From assembly GCF_032854445.1 (NCBI RefSeq), contig NC_088297.1, positions 19,543,127 through 19,607,126 of the forward strand: a stretch of 64,000 bases of DNA. Reading direction: 5' to 3'. Source of the DNA: Liolophura sinensis. Its lineage: Eukaryota > Mollusca > Polyplacophora > Chitonida > Chitonidae. Below are positions 24,065 to 36,800 of this stretch, piece after piece. Position numbers and translations under genes: made by a program. The notes below the pieces were generated by a model. That model made no database searches and had not been told where the DNA came from. It saw only the letters and a program-made list of their open reading frames with translations. The stretch's first letter is position 1. Each line of letters begins with the position of its first letter.

Positions 24065-24265
24065 CGTAGCATAATTGTAACACACACCATTTGTCTTGAT
24101 GAACACTGATTAAATCGCGAGGACACCGTGAGGTAGTGAGGCTAATTATAAATAAGCCTACGTGTGTCATCCAGACTCCAAAGGTCAAACATGTCTAGGG
24201 ATGGCAGTGATGTGAACTGAGCGCAAGGAGTGGCACATGCACTGGAAGGAGTATGACTGTCCACT
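24065..24265 (+). repeat. dispersed repeat family E, copy 2
   Basis: GTGAGGCTAATTATAAATAA, GCCTACGTGTGTCATC and CTCCAAAGGTCAAACATGTC match copy 1 at 12365-12570. Confidence 0.6.
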
Positions 24266-24269
24266 AAGG

Positions 24270-25475
24270 AAATCTTACTAATTTTAATGGTTGTGCCAGA
24301 TATTTTTAAGATAAAGAACAGTTGTTTCACATTCAGTTTAGAATAAAAGATTTCAACCAGCTAATAAAGTTCTTTCTTGATGTGTTGCTACCTTTCTGAA
24401 ATACATGTATTGAAAGGATTTTGTTCATCAGGTTTTAAGCGAACTGGCACTCTCACTCTAATGTATACGATGCTGAATGTGAAAGCAAAACGTAATTACA
24501 AATCAACGTCCATCGTCATAAAATACTTCTGTTTTGTGAAGAATCGTGTCTGGCGAATGAATGATCTGATGAAGTTCTCGTGTAGGAAGACAGGGACGAA
24601 ATATAATAATACATATACAAAGGAGCTGTAAGAATTTTGATGAGCAGTTTTCAGCCTTCTTTGGCCTGATACATATTTATGTGAATCCTTTCATGTGATG
24701 TTAAAAGATTTAGTTTTCTTCAGCTCGATGATGTCCTATATCGGGTTTTCCATCATCGTGCAATGACACAAGGCTGTCAACAAACCACTTATCCTAGTGA
24801 TTGTCTAAACCGGTTTATTATTATAGAAGAAGTGAACCCATTAGCGTCTAGACGCCTCCCTTATATCGCTATATCTCTTTCATTACGGCCACAGCTTTTT
24901 TAGGAGGCAGTTTAACCCTTTGTCGCTGTCTGCTGGTCTAGTAACCTGAGGAAATACCCAGTCTATTAGCTTGAGCGACCCAGTGTGAGACCAGCATGGC
25001 AAGGTTAAATATGTGAAGACAACAAAGTTAATGTCTGTCAGTTGATGATATGGATGTGATAGTTGCCTTTTAATTTACTAACCCTGATGACCTCAAGACC
25101 TCGGTTGCGTCTAATTTAGTTAGCTAGTTATTTCTTTGGGGACTTGCTTGGGATTTACCGTCGTATATAGATATTTTCTTTTATATAATGGTGACTTGTA
25201 TCACGGGTGAAGAAAACCGTAATACGCTGAATAAACCACCGGCTTCTGGGAAGTAGTTGACAATCTTTTCTACTTGCAACGCATGTGTCTTCAGGTGCAG
25301 AGAAAGCTCAAAGGAGCTATGAATTATGTCGAATAGTCGTGTGACAAGCGTTCCAGGCCAGTGACTGCTAACAGAATCGCTGCACTGATAAAATCTCTTT
25401 TAACCACGATATTTTTGTCATGGCCTTAAGTTCCTTTATATTAAGCATTTACAGTGTGAATAAGACACGAACTGA
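24270..25475. other. no recognised feature
   Basis: AT-rich unique sequence with short open frames only. Confidence 0.35.
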
Positions 25476-25477
25476 GG

Positions 25478-25483
25478 TAAATT

Positions 25484-25514
<31 letters not shown>

Positions 25515-25661
25515 TTTGATTGGTGTTTTACGTCGCACTCAAGAATATTTCACTTATACGACGGCGGCCAACTTTATGGTGGGAAAAAACCGGGCAAGTG
25601 GGAGGCCGGCGGAAACCCACTACCATCCGTAGGCTGCTGCAGACCTTCTCACGTACGGCTG
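25478..25661 (-). mobile_element. SINE-A 3' two-thirds, fused to family B
   Basis: (TTTA)n tail of nine units, then ATTGGTGTTTTACGTCGCAC and ACGACGGCGGCCAACTTTAT. The copy stops within TCTCACGTACGGC and continues without a gap into family B (TGAGGTAAATTGATAAGAAG). Confidence 0.85.
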
Positions 25662-25765
25662 AGGTAAATTGATAAGAAGCCGTATTTCACCGGAAAAACG
25701 TGGAGGCATTTGTCAGCTATCGCATGGTCGTCGCTGGTCTGGTGTTGTCTTTTATATCTCTATTT
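25662..25765 (+). repeat. dispersed repeat family B
   Basis: GAGGTAAATTGATAAGAAGC, CGTATTTCACCGG and GTCGTCGCTGGTCTGGTG. It starts exactly where the SINE-A copy ends. Confidence 0.65.
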
Positions 25766-26420
25766 CAATTATAATTGGCAATGGTCATTAGGAGATTTTA
25801 AGCGCTCTTTTACTATATATCTGTTTTATACCAAGAAACCATGTGAGGAGATAAAAAAATATTTTGAAAAACTTTTATTTCACGACGTGAATCTCCTCCC
25901 GGCTTCTCAAATTCTCCTGCTTATCACCTGATAATAGTTAGAAATTGTAATGTCGAGCCGTTTTCAAATAGTCCATAAATAACGCCGTCCATTCAATGAA
26001 CTCATATTTTTTACCGTAAAAAATTAAATGTATTTTATTCTTAAAATAAAATAAATTCTTAAAATTCATTACGGGCAATATTTCTAAGAAAAGTCCATCA
26101 TAACCAGATGGGATTCTAGGGAAAATGATCATTATCCTTAATATGTCATAAAATATGATTCCGTAATCAAACATAATATGAAAAAAAAATAATGAAAAAA
26201 GCCGACATACGCAACCTTCCATTACCGGTCATTACATTGCTTTTGGATACTAGCATTGCTCAAACTGTGATATAACAAGGTGAACAGAAATCACACAAAA
26301 CCAGTCAAAACACCACAGTAATAAGTTTGTCATATTTAAACATGCCACAGAGCGTCAGAGGCATTTAAACCAAGGACACTCTAGGACACGCTCCTACACT
26401 CAAAAAATAATCTGCAAAAT

Positions 26421-26626
26421 TTAACAGAAATTCTGTTGTCTGAGGGATGCTAGAACGTATTCTGTTATTATAACACCATATTCCGTCATATTCACCAGAA
26501 TATCCTGTTAATCTAATAGAATCTTGATGATGAATTATTATAATGTATGTGTTGTATTTAACTCAACAACTCCGTGCAATAACAGAATACATTCTAGCGT
26601 CACTCAGACAACATACTTTCTGTTAA
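26421..26626. mobile_element. palindromic MITE with TTAA flanks
   Basis: Inverted termini at 26422-26469 and 26578-26625 match at 43 of 48 positions by hand count, with outer ends TAACAGAAA and TTTCTGTTA. Both ends sit in TTAA (26421-26424 and 26623-26626), the target used by piggyBac-type transposases. The interior is about 108 bp with no ORF. It is non-autonomous; superfamily is inferred only from TTAA. Confidence 0.8.
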
Positions 26627-27114
26627 ACTAAAGAAAAAACAATTCTCTGAGTTTACCGGAGTATTTGTTAAATTCCTAAACATGCACCTACTGAACTAGA
26701 CTGCTAATACCGCTAGCTCATCCCTGCAGGCAAATATATATCGGTCTCGTGTGCCCCTGCCATTAGGCTTGTTTGAAGGCTTCTTATAGCCTTTGAATGG
26801 AAGAGTTTGTGTTTGTGAAGTTGTTCGACTGTTTAGTGTTCAGTCGAGACATTAATGTAAATATTCATAAACCAGCCTTAGACCATAATAGATGTTCTGA
26901 GTCAATAATCGCACGACCAATTCTCGAAACACTATTCAACACAAACCATCAAAGAAGTAAGGAAGAATATGACGTAAAAAATTAAGACGTCACTTCGCCT
27001 TATTTTTGGTCGCATCTACACAGTGTTTTGTTGAAGAGCATCACACTGGAACCGACAGTATTTACAGTGTAGCTTACTCAAATATTTCGGTTAAACTCAT
27101 TGAATACATTTTTT

Positions 27115-27210
27115 GAGGTCACACTCAAGGATATGTCGCTTACACTAAACTGTGGTTAGTGTCCCAGGTGCTGGATAGTGGAACGGCCAGAGGAAACCAC
27201 GGGACTTTGG
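27115..27210 (-). mobile_element. weak SINE-A-related remnant
   Basis: GGTCACACTCAAGGATATGT, CGCTTACACTAAACTGTGGT and GAGGAAACCACGGG loosely follow the SINE-A 3' region. Low similarity. Confidence 0.3.
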
Positions 27211-27299
27211 CAAATAACTCTACTGCATGTTCGCAGAACGGTTTCATGCACTGATTGAGTTTAATTCAGTCTTAATACAGAAACAATGTAATATAAAAC

Positions 27300-27437
27300 T
27301 CAGAGAGTAGTTGGCAAATGGTCACACGTGTTATCCTAGAAATCAGCCGTCTTGTCAATTTACCTCAGTTAGGGCTTATTCTATCTGTCCATGTCAGTGG
27401 TTAAAAAGTAACAACTTACAAGCTCCCTTCTACTTGA
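27300..27437 (-). repeat. family B, partial copy
   Basis: AGTTGGCAAATGGTCACACG, TTGTCAATTTACCTCAGTTA, then a second copy begins at once. Confidence 0.65.
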
Positions 27438-27730
27438 TATCAAAGACTTACAGCATAGAAAGTAAAACCAGAGCAGAGACGACACTGTGATAGTTGGCAA
27501 ACGCTCACGCGTAACCGGTGAAGTACAGCCTCTTGTCAAATTATCTTAGTTAGGGTTTTATTCTAACTGTTGGTATTAATGCTTAAACAGTAGCAAATTA
27601 CACGCTCTCTAGCACCGTGATTTAAGTAAAATTACGTAAAAAAAAAAATGCATTGATGATAGCTTCAATATAATCAGACGTCACAGGTCTAGAATTACAC
27701 AAAATACTGTATGGTCATCACATTCAATAG
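27438..27730 (-). repeat. family B, full copy
   Basis: AAAGACTTACAGCATAGAAA, GACGACACTGTGATAGTTGG, TTAGTTAGGGTTTTATTCTA, CACGCTCTCTAGCACCGTGA, CAGACGTCACAGGTCTAGAA. Near-tandem with the previous copy, same orientation. Confidence 0.7.
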
Positions 27731-27794
27731 ACAATACAGACTCAGGGCCACATAAACGGCAATACGAGAGCTATATGCTTTTTGTTGTCAGGTC

Positions 27795-27925
27795 AGGTCC
27801 CCGAGGCCAGTGGAAAAAAGGGGGAAATGACGATTGGGAGTGGGAGGGAATATTCATTTTCCTAGTCTTGATCTGAACCGAGACCTCGTCGTGTCCGAGC
27901 GAACGAAAGTCAAGCTCCTTACATG
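27795..27925 (-). mobile_element. possible tRNA-headed repeat
   Basis: On the minus strand GAGGTCTCGGTTCAGATCAA resembles a B box. The surrounding AACGAAAGTCAAGCTCC is shared loosely with 33790-33870. Confidence 0.3.
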
Positions 27926-28179
27926 TAACCACTCGTTATTGGCATAGACGTACTAACATGTCACCGCTCGCCATCAGTATAGACCTGCTAACATGTAACC
28001 AAACCTCTCTACATGGCAGAAATATCAAAAGATCATAATTTAAGAAAAATGTTTCATTTACTGCAAATAAACGACAGCACTCATTGATTATTTCCACCTT
28101 TTTTTAGACACCCTTCTTAATTAACGGCTGGCTACGTCAGAAGGTTCGTCCTGAATGTGGCATTTGTTCACGTCAAATG

Positions 28180-30107
28180 CAAGTTGTATGCAACAAGATA
28201 TTCACTGCTAGTTTGTTCTAACCGCGAGTGCAGAATATAATACTTTATACAGCAACATGCCTTTTCGCAACTGTTATTTTGTGAAACCCTACTCTCTCAA
28301 CCTGCTGGTGTGTAAGTGCTGGATCTGTATTCTCTGGTTAAATTCGCAAATGACTGTTTTCTGACACTTTTTCTTCCTCATCCTAAGATTTCTTTATAAT
28401 ACTCAATAATATTTCACAACCAGCGATCTCACTGTTAATGGGATATAATGGCTTCGACAAGACCAGCCCATTAGCGGCATTCGCCAGCGAATGCTTCCGA
28501 ACAACAGTGGGATTTGTTTCGTCAATCACTCACTCAGTTATTAAGGATGGTAGATTGTATTTCTTGTTTGATAAGCCTTGTCTGTATTATCAGAACAAAA
28601 AATCAGGAGAGCGGTTCATCGACAATATGTATAGATCTTGGGTTCGCCTTGTTACTTGTGGATAAAGGAAGTCATAACACTATATATAGTCGCAGTAATA
28701 CAAAACGCCACATTACTACTCTGCAGCAGGCCATTTTCTGCATGGAACGGAAATAAAATAAAAATTGACGTTAACTCCTTCGCATTTTCCAACTAGCCTG
28801 CCCCCACATCCCCCGAGGTAATATTTGTCGCAGTTCATTCCAATATGCTTAAAGTATGTCATCCCTGACGTGAAAATGCGCCAAAGCAAAATGTCGCCAT
28901 TTCACAGGGCGTACAGGAAGTGATACCAATAATGTCTTAATCATGTCTCACAAGAAACCGGCGTTATTGAAATACTTTGAGCAGATGATTAATATTCCCA
29001 ACTGTGGCCAGTGTTTACATGAACTTTGCTGAAAATCCTCAATTGTTATTTCCCCCATCATCTAGCCGAAGAGGTTTTACGCGTCCTTCCCCGAATTTAG
29101 TCTCGAAAGGCGAACTGCTTCAGGCTGATGATAGCGATCCATCACTTTCCCGGCCGTAGTTGGTCACGGACGTTACCCTGCAGAAATATGGCGATGTCAT
29201 CAGAGCTTGTCACAATGTCTCATCCGCCAATTGAATGACAAGGCACATGTATCAGATTCAACACTTTTGACACAGAAGTAGAAAGAATCACTTTTACGCT
29301 AAATTTCCCACAAATTACATATTTGCTCAATCAGAGAATCTTTAAAAATTTCTAACTTAAATATTTATTTGACATATATTATTATTTGCTCGTAATAATA
29401 TGGAGAATGTTATAACTCTGTATAACAAAAAAGCTAATTACATAAATCAATTTTTGACTTAAATTAGAATTTAAAACTCCATTACACAACTTATTTCACC
29501 GCCTGGTAATCTTAGATGATACACTTGCTTTCTTTTCACATTTAGTATATGTTCAAATTTGAAATCCTTGGGCACAGCCATTTGTTTTTGAATGGGTGCA
29601 CAGTTACTTTCGTGTGACCTAAATACAGACCAAAAGACGTCACCAGACGTAAGATACATGCATTTGATTGTTGTAATAAATTCATATAACTACAAAGGTA
29701 ACCAAATCAACCACCTTCTCCACATTTAACTTTTAAAAAAGTAGATCATATGAACAAAAGGAAACTAAGTTCACAAGTTCAGCAGTTCTCTTACAGTAGG
29801 ACCTTTTAGTGAACTAAACACCACCGGCAGCTTACCCAGTTAGAGATTAATCTTCCATTAGGCCACCCGATGAAATTTCTCAACGCAAACCTTCAGCTAA
29901 ATGCCTTGCTCCTATAATAATCCAAATTGTTCGATATTTTGAGCTCATGTCCCTGATGCACTAACTATTGACACTATGAATGGTCAAAACAGTTTCTTCG
30001 CTGTCATACTTCATTGGTCGAAACGTGACAAATGTATGTCAGCTGAACTCGAATTACCTAACAAAGACGTTTGAGTCAACGCTAAAGACATGAGCGGATG
30101 TAGACTT
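28180..30107. other. no gene called
   Basis: AT-rich unique DNA. A perfect 8-bp hairpin GCATTCGC/GCGAATGC lies near 28478. Overlapping short frames at 28438-28756 have no domain. Confidence 0.35.
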
Positions 30108-30296
30108 TGGTATATATTTATTTGATTTCTGTGTTATGCCGTACTCACTTATACGACGGCGGCCCGCATTATGGTTGGAGAAAACTGGACAGGAAACCCA
30201 TGACAATCTACAGGTTGTTGACAAACCTTCCCACGCACGGCCGGAGAGGAAATCAGCATGAGTTGGACTTGAACTCAGAGCGACCGCATGTCTTTG
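30108..30296 (-). mobile_element. SINE-A, body without tRNA A-box half
   Basis: TATTTATTTGATTTCTGTGT, CTTATACGACGGCGGCCCGC, ACGGCCGGAGAGGAAATCAG and an intact B box (GGACTTGAACTCAG, reversed). The ...AAGAATATT... segment is deleted. Confidence 0.8.
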
Positions 30297-30713
30297 GCGT
30301 ATGGAGAAGAACTAACCAAGGCGATGCTACCAACACACTGCCGTTAAGTAAAACATTATACAAACCGACCTTTCTGGCTCATTCACTATTATTTGGCGTC
30401 TGCTGATTCGATTACGGAGAGCCAGAGATCTTGTTAGGTACGTAGAAAAGGAAAATGTTTTCTCCGGTCACTCCGGTTTTTTCCATCCATAAACTTGATC
30501 ACCCGTCGTATAAAGTGAAAATGCTGAACCACACTTTGAACTCTCTCGATAATTTTGTTCTACCACGTTCCCATTACACGTTTATTAATTTCGCTATTCT
30601 GTTATAAATCAGTGTGAATTCTGATGTTAAACATCAACATAAACAATAATCAGCATAAGCTATAGGTAACCATGGCAATGGCCTGTGTAAAAAGTAGCGC
30701 AGGGTTTGTTTTC

Positions 30714-30757
30714 TTTCGTTTGATTGAAGTGTTACGCCGAACTCGAGTTGTTTCAAG
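30714..30757 (-). mobile_element. SINE-A tail fragment
   Basis: GTTTGATTGAAGTGTTACGC and CGAACTCGAGTTGTTTCA. A second small remnant (CCCGTCGTATAAAGTGAAAA, plus orientation) lies at 30496-30534. Confidence 0.5.
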
Positions 30758-31712
30758 GTGGACTGGGCAGAGAACTGCTGAAACGACCGACCTTCGCCAA
30801 AAGTACCAAGAAAACGTCCCGACTTAAAGACACAGCTTAGTCAAAAGGGCGACCCCATAGGTTAAGCGGAGAGTGACGTCCAAATCCCAGGCACCAGGAA
30901 CATATCCAGGAGCATATCCGTAACTGTACATTGCTTGTGTTACAACCTTTCCAGTCAGAACTAGGTTATTCTAAACTATCCTCGAATGTGTAAATATTGC
31001 ATCGATTGATGTGGACATTCTCGCCTCAAGCTCAACTCCATAGGTGAAATGAAGCTACAAACACCGGATAATTTTTCACTTTCAATATTTGGACCCAGCA
31101 CAGTTTGGCGTGAACATTCGTTCTACCAAAATGCCCCAAAGCGTGTACAAAATTTGACGTTACTAAAACTACCGTCAGATCAAATTGACCAATTTTCAAA
31201 ATGTTAACCCATGAAACCGTATGAAGGCTTTTTCATTTATTCACAGCGTACAATTATAAGACTATAAAGCGTATGCCGGAAACAACTGATCAATATGACG
31301 GCGAACAAGATCCATCTGTTGCCGACGAACAAGGTCTATAAATCATGTTCGGCTGACCGACTAGCACAGCTAGCAGAAAATAGAGACGAAATAATATGAA
31401 CCTCACAAATCAGTTTGACAGGGTCAGTATATTAAACTCGTTGATGTTACATGAGCTCTTTAGATCATCATTTTCACACGATAAGAATGTAGTTGTTTGA
31501 CCCAGTGGCTCGCGGATCCACTAACTGAGTGTAAGCTTATCTCAGGGAAAAAGATTTCTGATTTCTCCACATGTTGTAGGTCCAAATACATCATGAAAAT
31601 TTCCACTCTCCTGTAGTCCGTTTTATAATTTAATGCAGTACGTCGTGCTTGTTGTACAACCACTACGCTGAAATATCTACAGAGTGACGTCAACAACTGA
31701 CAGATGGGATTC

Positions 31713-31840
31713 TTCATTTATTTGATTGGTATTTTACGCCGTACTCAAGAATGTTTCACTTATACTACGGTGACCACCTTTTTGGTGCGAGGAAATAGGA
31801 CAGAGGCCTCTGGGAGAAACTCACGGCCCACAGAAGATGG
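31713..31840 (-). mobile_element. SINE-A 3' half
   Basis: CATTTATTTGATTGGTATTT, GTACTCAAGAATGTTTCACT and TACTACGGTGACCACCTTTT. The head is missing. Confidence 0.75.
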
Positions 31841-33519
31841 TGCTGCGTGGCGTAACAGAATCTGCCCACAATATTACTGTATCCAGGTAGATAGGTGCCA
31901 CGATGTATATATCTCACTCGGTTCTCTCACTGAAACTTTTCGCCGAATAAGTATTATCACTACCCCAGTCTGTCTACAGATGTTGTACAATATTCACGAT
32001 ATGAAATTGTTGCTGTCATTGAGCAATTTTGCGAGATTCTATGGGCAGAAATAGCCTTTGGTAAATTTTGAATTATCTTTTATTTCACCAGAATCAATGG
32101 GTACAATCCTATAACAGTAGGCAGTTCACAAACAGAAACATATTGATATTATTACTGGTATGAATCTCGCGGGAATAAAAATCCAAAAGAGCTTGTTTTT
32201 TCCTATTATTTCAGCCCTCAACCGAAATGGACGCTCATTTAGGTGGTCTGTTTTGACGCCTAGATTTAGGGTCATGAGTCACTGGTTTCCAACATATTTG
32301 ACGATAAAATGCGTGCTTTTTTAAGATTAGCACATATTGGGAGGTGTCATATTTAATGTTGCGCAAGATTATTTCAGAAATTTTAAGGCTTATTTTAAAG
32401 GTAACGGATCAAACAAGAATATGCTATAGGCTAGATTCTGTCACTTAAGGGAGAAATTCAGTCAGTGCTTTTCCTCTGGCCATTTCCACACTAAAATGTC
32501 GACGTCTCCCAAAGTGATAGGCAATGTGTTTGCGTGATAACGACGTAACTAAAAAACCGTGTGTCGTAACTGTTCATAAACGTCCAGTGAAGCGTAAACC
32601 AGTATTGTGTATTTTCCGTCTAGTTCAGATTTCAGGGGAAGCAGGCGTTGCCATTTTTGAGTTCTAATGTTACAACTGAAGAGTGACCCCACATTGTGCG
32701 GTAGGCAGATTAGCCCAGTATATGACTGTTCTCCAGAAGGCGGTTGCGCTACAGAGCGCAAAAACATCGAAATTCTGTATTTTCTTAAATGCATAAACCG
32801 TGATGGAATAAAATCTGCCCTACCCTGCCGTAAAGCTGCAACGTCACACCACAACGGGACGTCAGACTGTGCAATCGTAACGCTGTATGTAGAAAACCGC
32901 GTCTAACCACTTCTCATAAAATTGTAAAATCGTGGACGTAAAACAGCGATGATTTTACTCCGTCTGGTTTTAAACCAGCAGACGTACTGATTATCGATGA
33001 AAGACAGTCTTATTGCATGACGCGAGAGGCCTAGACACGCCAAATGGCGTTCTACTTGAAAACGTCATTATTTCTCATTTTATGTACTTTCTTGTTTCTT
33101 TGTGTTGAACATTTATTGGACTCTCTTGACCATTTACCTGGTTACGTCCAAATTGTCTGAAGACTGATGTACGAATGTTTGTTGCGGTGTCTATATATAA
33201 CCATAAGGAGGTTTAGTGATCTATTACTCATTCATTAGACAATTAATGCTACAATCTATTGATGCAAAAAACACATAAATTTCTAGGTCTAGATATTTGT
33301 ACTAAGTAACAGTATGGCCAAAAGTATTCCCATAAGTACAAATACTTTTACGAAAATATGGACTGAAAATAGTCACATACGAAGAAGTAGTTCTCTGGAA
33401 TTAGCCTGAATGTGTTTCGTGCGAGCTGTACTATATGAATATAGGTTTGTGGCCAACATTAATCATTATTGATTGATTTTGTTGAGTACAACGTTTAAGA
33501 CGAAGCATGCGTACAGACA
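31841..33519. other. no recognised feature
   Basis: Unique sequence; frames at 32549-32906 on both strands lack domain or splice support. Confidence 0.35.
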
Positions 33520-33875
33520 TATTAATTAATTGATTAACGCCATACCCAAGAATTTTACACTTATTTGATGGCGGCCAGTTTTATGGGTGGGTGAACCAAA
33601 GAGCCCGGGAAGAACCACGTACGTTTGGCATGTTACTGACGAATTTCTCCACATTGATGGAAGACAAGTGATCGTTAACCAGCGCCGTTAACCAGCGTCC
33701 TTAACCAATACCGTTAACCAGCGCCATAGACCATTTGTTGTCACCAAGGTACCACCAGTAGTGAGATCTGGCGAATACAAATTTCCTGGGTGCCCTTAGC
33801 TGGGTTTGAACCTGAACCTCGTACATGTATGGCCTAATGAGTGAAAGACAAGCTCACAGATACATGTACATGAAG
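33520..33875 (-). mobile_element. SINE-A-type element with a different tRNA head
   Basis: The 3' part is SINE-A (TTGATGGCGGCCAGTTTTAT). The head end at 33790-33870 reads, on the minus strand, GAGGTTCAGGTTCAAACCCA, a perfect Pol III B box. A 13-bp repeat in four units interrupts the middle. Confidence 0.5.
33673..33724. repeat. 13-bp tandem repeat, four units
   Basis: Units CGTTAACCAGCGC, CGTTAACCAGCGT, CCTTAACCAATAC, CGTTAACCAGCGC. Confidence 0.85.
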
Positions 33876-33879
33876 GCTT

Positions 33880-36800
33880 GGTAAAAATTATATACAAGTA
33901 AAATGGCTGCTAATGAATGACCTGTGGATTTTTCCAGACAAAAAAGGATTAGTGTTAATTTCATGATGATTAAGACTACAAATGCAAGTCAACGTGAACG
34001 TCCCCGCGCTTAGGTGTAGCACTCTCGAAACAGCCTTACTTATATACATGTATAAGGTTGCACTGCCGCACAATTCATGGGTCTCTTCCCACTACTCATA
34101 ATGCCAAGCTTTGTGTAACTGTGCTAATTAGAAATTGACGAACGGATTCAGACGATAAAATAAAGTGTTAGGGTTTAACGGTAATAAAAACGCTTATATG
34201 AATAATGAAGGAAAGCGTCAGTAAGCTCGAGCCGGATTAGCAGTATTTGCGTTGTGTTAATTAATAATAAGCCGCATACATCTACACCTGGCTTTGAACG
34301 AACATATTTTTTATGCATCTGCTTCCAACTAATTATAAAATCTATCTCAGATTAAAAAAATTTTATGTTATTATAAACCATTTGTCTTCACACATGTAAG
34401 ATGAGCAACACTAAGTATTTGTGCAATGAATAAAGTATGTTTAAAACAGAATACTAAAAATGTGATCATTTTGCGATTATGCTTAATAACGAAAAAAAAG
34501 AATAATGTGATTTCATTTTACGTATTTGAATTCAATTTTCAAAAACATTCATTTCTTTAAAAATAAGTGTGGAGGATTAAGTTCAGAGCACTGAAGCTAT
34601 ACTTTCCGAATGCTAGCATCATGGCTATCGTTGTGAAAGAATTACTACATATTACAGAGGAGTTGTGTAATAAAATGTTTTTCTTTTTCTTTTTATTCTT
34701 TTGGGGAAAATATTGGTATACACAAGTAATCTCCTCGGTCGGTTCCGATACAGTCGTGTTTAGACTTATGACTTTGATCTGCATGTTTAAGATAGATGTT
34801 CAAATACGATGACGTACGAAGAAGCAAACTTTGAAAACAGACAAAAACCTTCAAACTGTGGAGATTGATTCAGGAACGTCAAGGAACAGGAAACCAGTGC
34901 TGCCGGATGAGATGATCATTAAGAACACAGGCCAAGATTGTCTTTGGAAAAATTGCCAATCAACTGACTTCAGCACGAGTGCGCATGTGCTGTTACAGGC
35001 CAGGATATCGACGCCAGTGCAAATCACATTAAAAAGGGCTGTTTTTTTTCTTACTAACACACAGAAACAACTAGACAAATTATTCCACCGATTTGTTAAT
35101 AACAGAATTACTTGTTTCTCGCAAAACAGTTATCTGCAACTTCGTTATGGCCCTTGGCTAGCTTATATTGCCACCGTGTAGCCTCCATGGCATCTTCGGA
35201 GAAGAATTGGTACCCGACTCATTTCTCAGATGTGCTAATTGCATTACCAAAGTTGTTTTATTTCTTGATAGCGGTAGTAGAACGTCTTGTTTAAGCTGTC
35301 CGTCTCAGATGGCCGATTTGCCCGAAGGGGCAGCTAGCCACAGTCAAACGAACACAGAATATTTATCGATGTTGATTGTCTCCGAAAACGCCTGCTCAAT
35401 GGCAAAGAAGCTTTAGGCAACGAGTGCTACAAAAAAAAAACCATGGGTAATGAAAACTGGCAGAAGGAATTAAGCTGTTCTGTGACTGTAACGACAGCCA
35501 GGGGTTTTATCATCGGATGCGGGGGTAATGGGAAAGCTAACATTGTCCTCGCCTTTCTGTTTAATTAAACTCTACCCTCACCGCTGACATACGCTCGCGT
35601 TGCCTACAGGACAAATAGCATCGTAGCCGGTTGGCCTTAAAGGAAAATACAGATTTACCGATGGAATTTTAAAAAACCCGAGTGTCGTTAAAATCATCAC
35701 AGATGTGTTAGTTTAAAGTGGTATTGTTACACGAAAAATAGAGTTAATCACAAATAATTTCACAAGAACACGAATAATTGCATGAAATGCTTCATTCTGT
35801 TAGTCAGAATCCATTTGAAATTATTACTGATTCACAGCGAATCACTTATAGCTTCACATGACTATTCATCACCTGATTCCACATCTGTACCAAATTCAAT
35901 TAAATGACAGGTGGTGTCGTGTACTTGTAACGTGCACGGTGATTTTCACGGTTTCTTGTGAAGGTTTCAAATTTAAATCCATTGAAATCCCTTCTTTAAC
36001 CATAAGCACTAAACAGTTGTATCATCCGTTTCGCTCGTCATCTCTTCGACTTCATCTTATGTATAAAGGAAGAAGCGAGTGAGTTTTGTATTACGTACGC
36101 TTATCAGTGGTAATCTAAATGTTAGAACCTATCTGGCGGACATTTATAGTTGAGAAATAAAATACGGAAAACGGATCTTAATGTCAACAGAGACAAGTGT
36201 TTGCACTGACATGTACGAGTTTCGGTGACGTTAACAGGTGATTGTAATATGGAAATATGCCACTAGTTGAACGGCCTGGGGACAGGTCGAATCGTTTGTT
36301 CGAGCCGAGTGATATAGTGAGACGACTGGAAACCGGCGATAAGGACACTGCCGTCTCTTGTCCAGATCGATAATTTAGCTCTTCTCTTTCACACTGACGC
36401 AGTGGTGGGACGATAAGTTACCAAAATGTCGGTAGGGCCATTTCCGAATTCCGATCTCACTTCCGACTTCGTAAGAAAAGGCAACTACAAATCTTCTCTG
36501 GCAAACAAAACACAAGACAAGAATTGCGCTAACGTCACCAGCAGTATTAAGGGGTTCCAGCGAGTGATGTTTTCAAAAGAGCACGCCCCAATACCCATGA
36601 AAACACTCGTGTCAAGTGGTATCACCTCTACTGAACGAACATCTTAATTCTGGACTTTTTTAGCCTACTCAGTCAGGTTTTGCTGCCTTTGATCGCAATC
36701 TTTTCATCAAATCTTCAAAAACGTGACACGTCGTCTCTGTTTAGCTGTATGAAAAAACCAAAGGTCAAAATGCGATTCTGCAAAAAATGTTGATTAAACC

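Noticed and set aside
25478-25517. (TTTA)n as a stand-alone microsatellite
   Set aside because: It is the poly-AAAT tail of the adjoining SINE-A on the minus strand.
31704-32054. 116-codon plus-strand ORF
   Set aside because: Its first third is translated SINE-A tail (IYLIGILRRTQECFTYTT), a phrase that recurs from SINE-A copies throughout the window.
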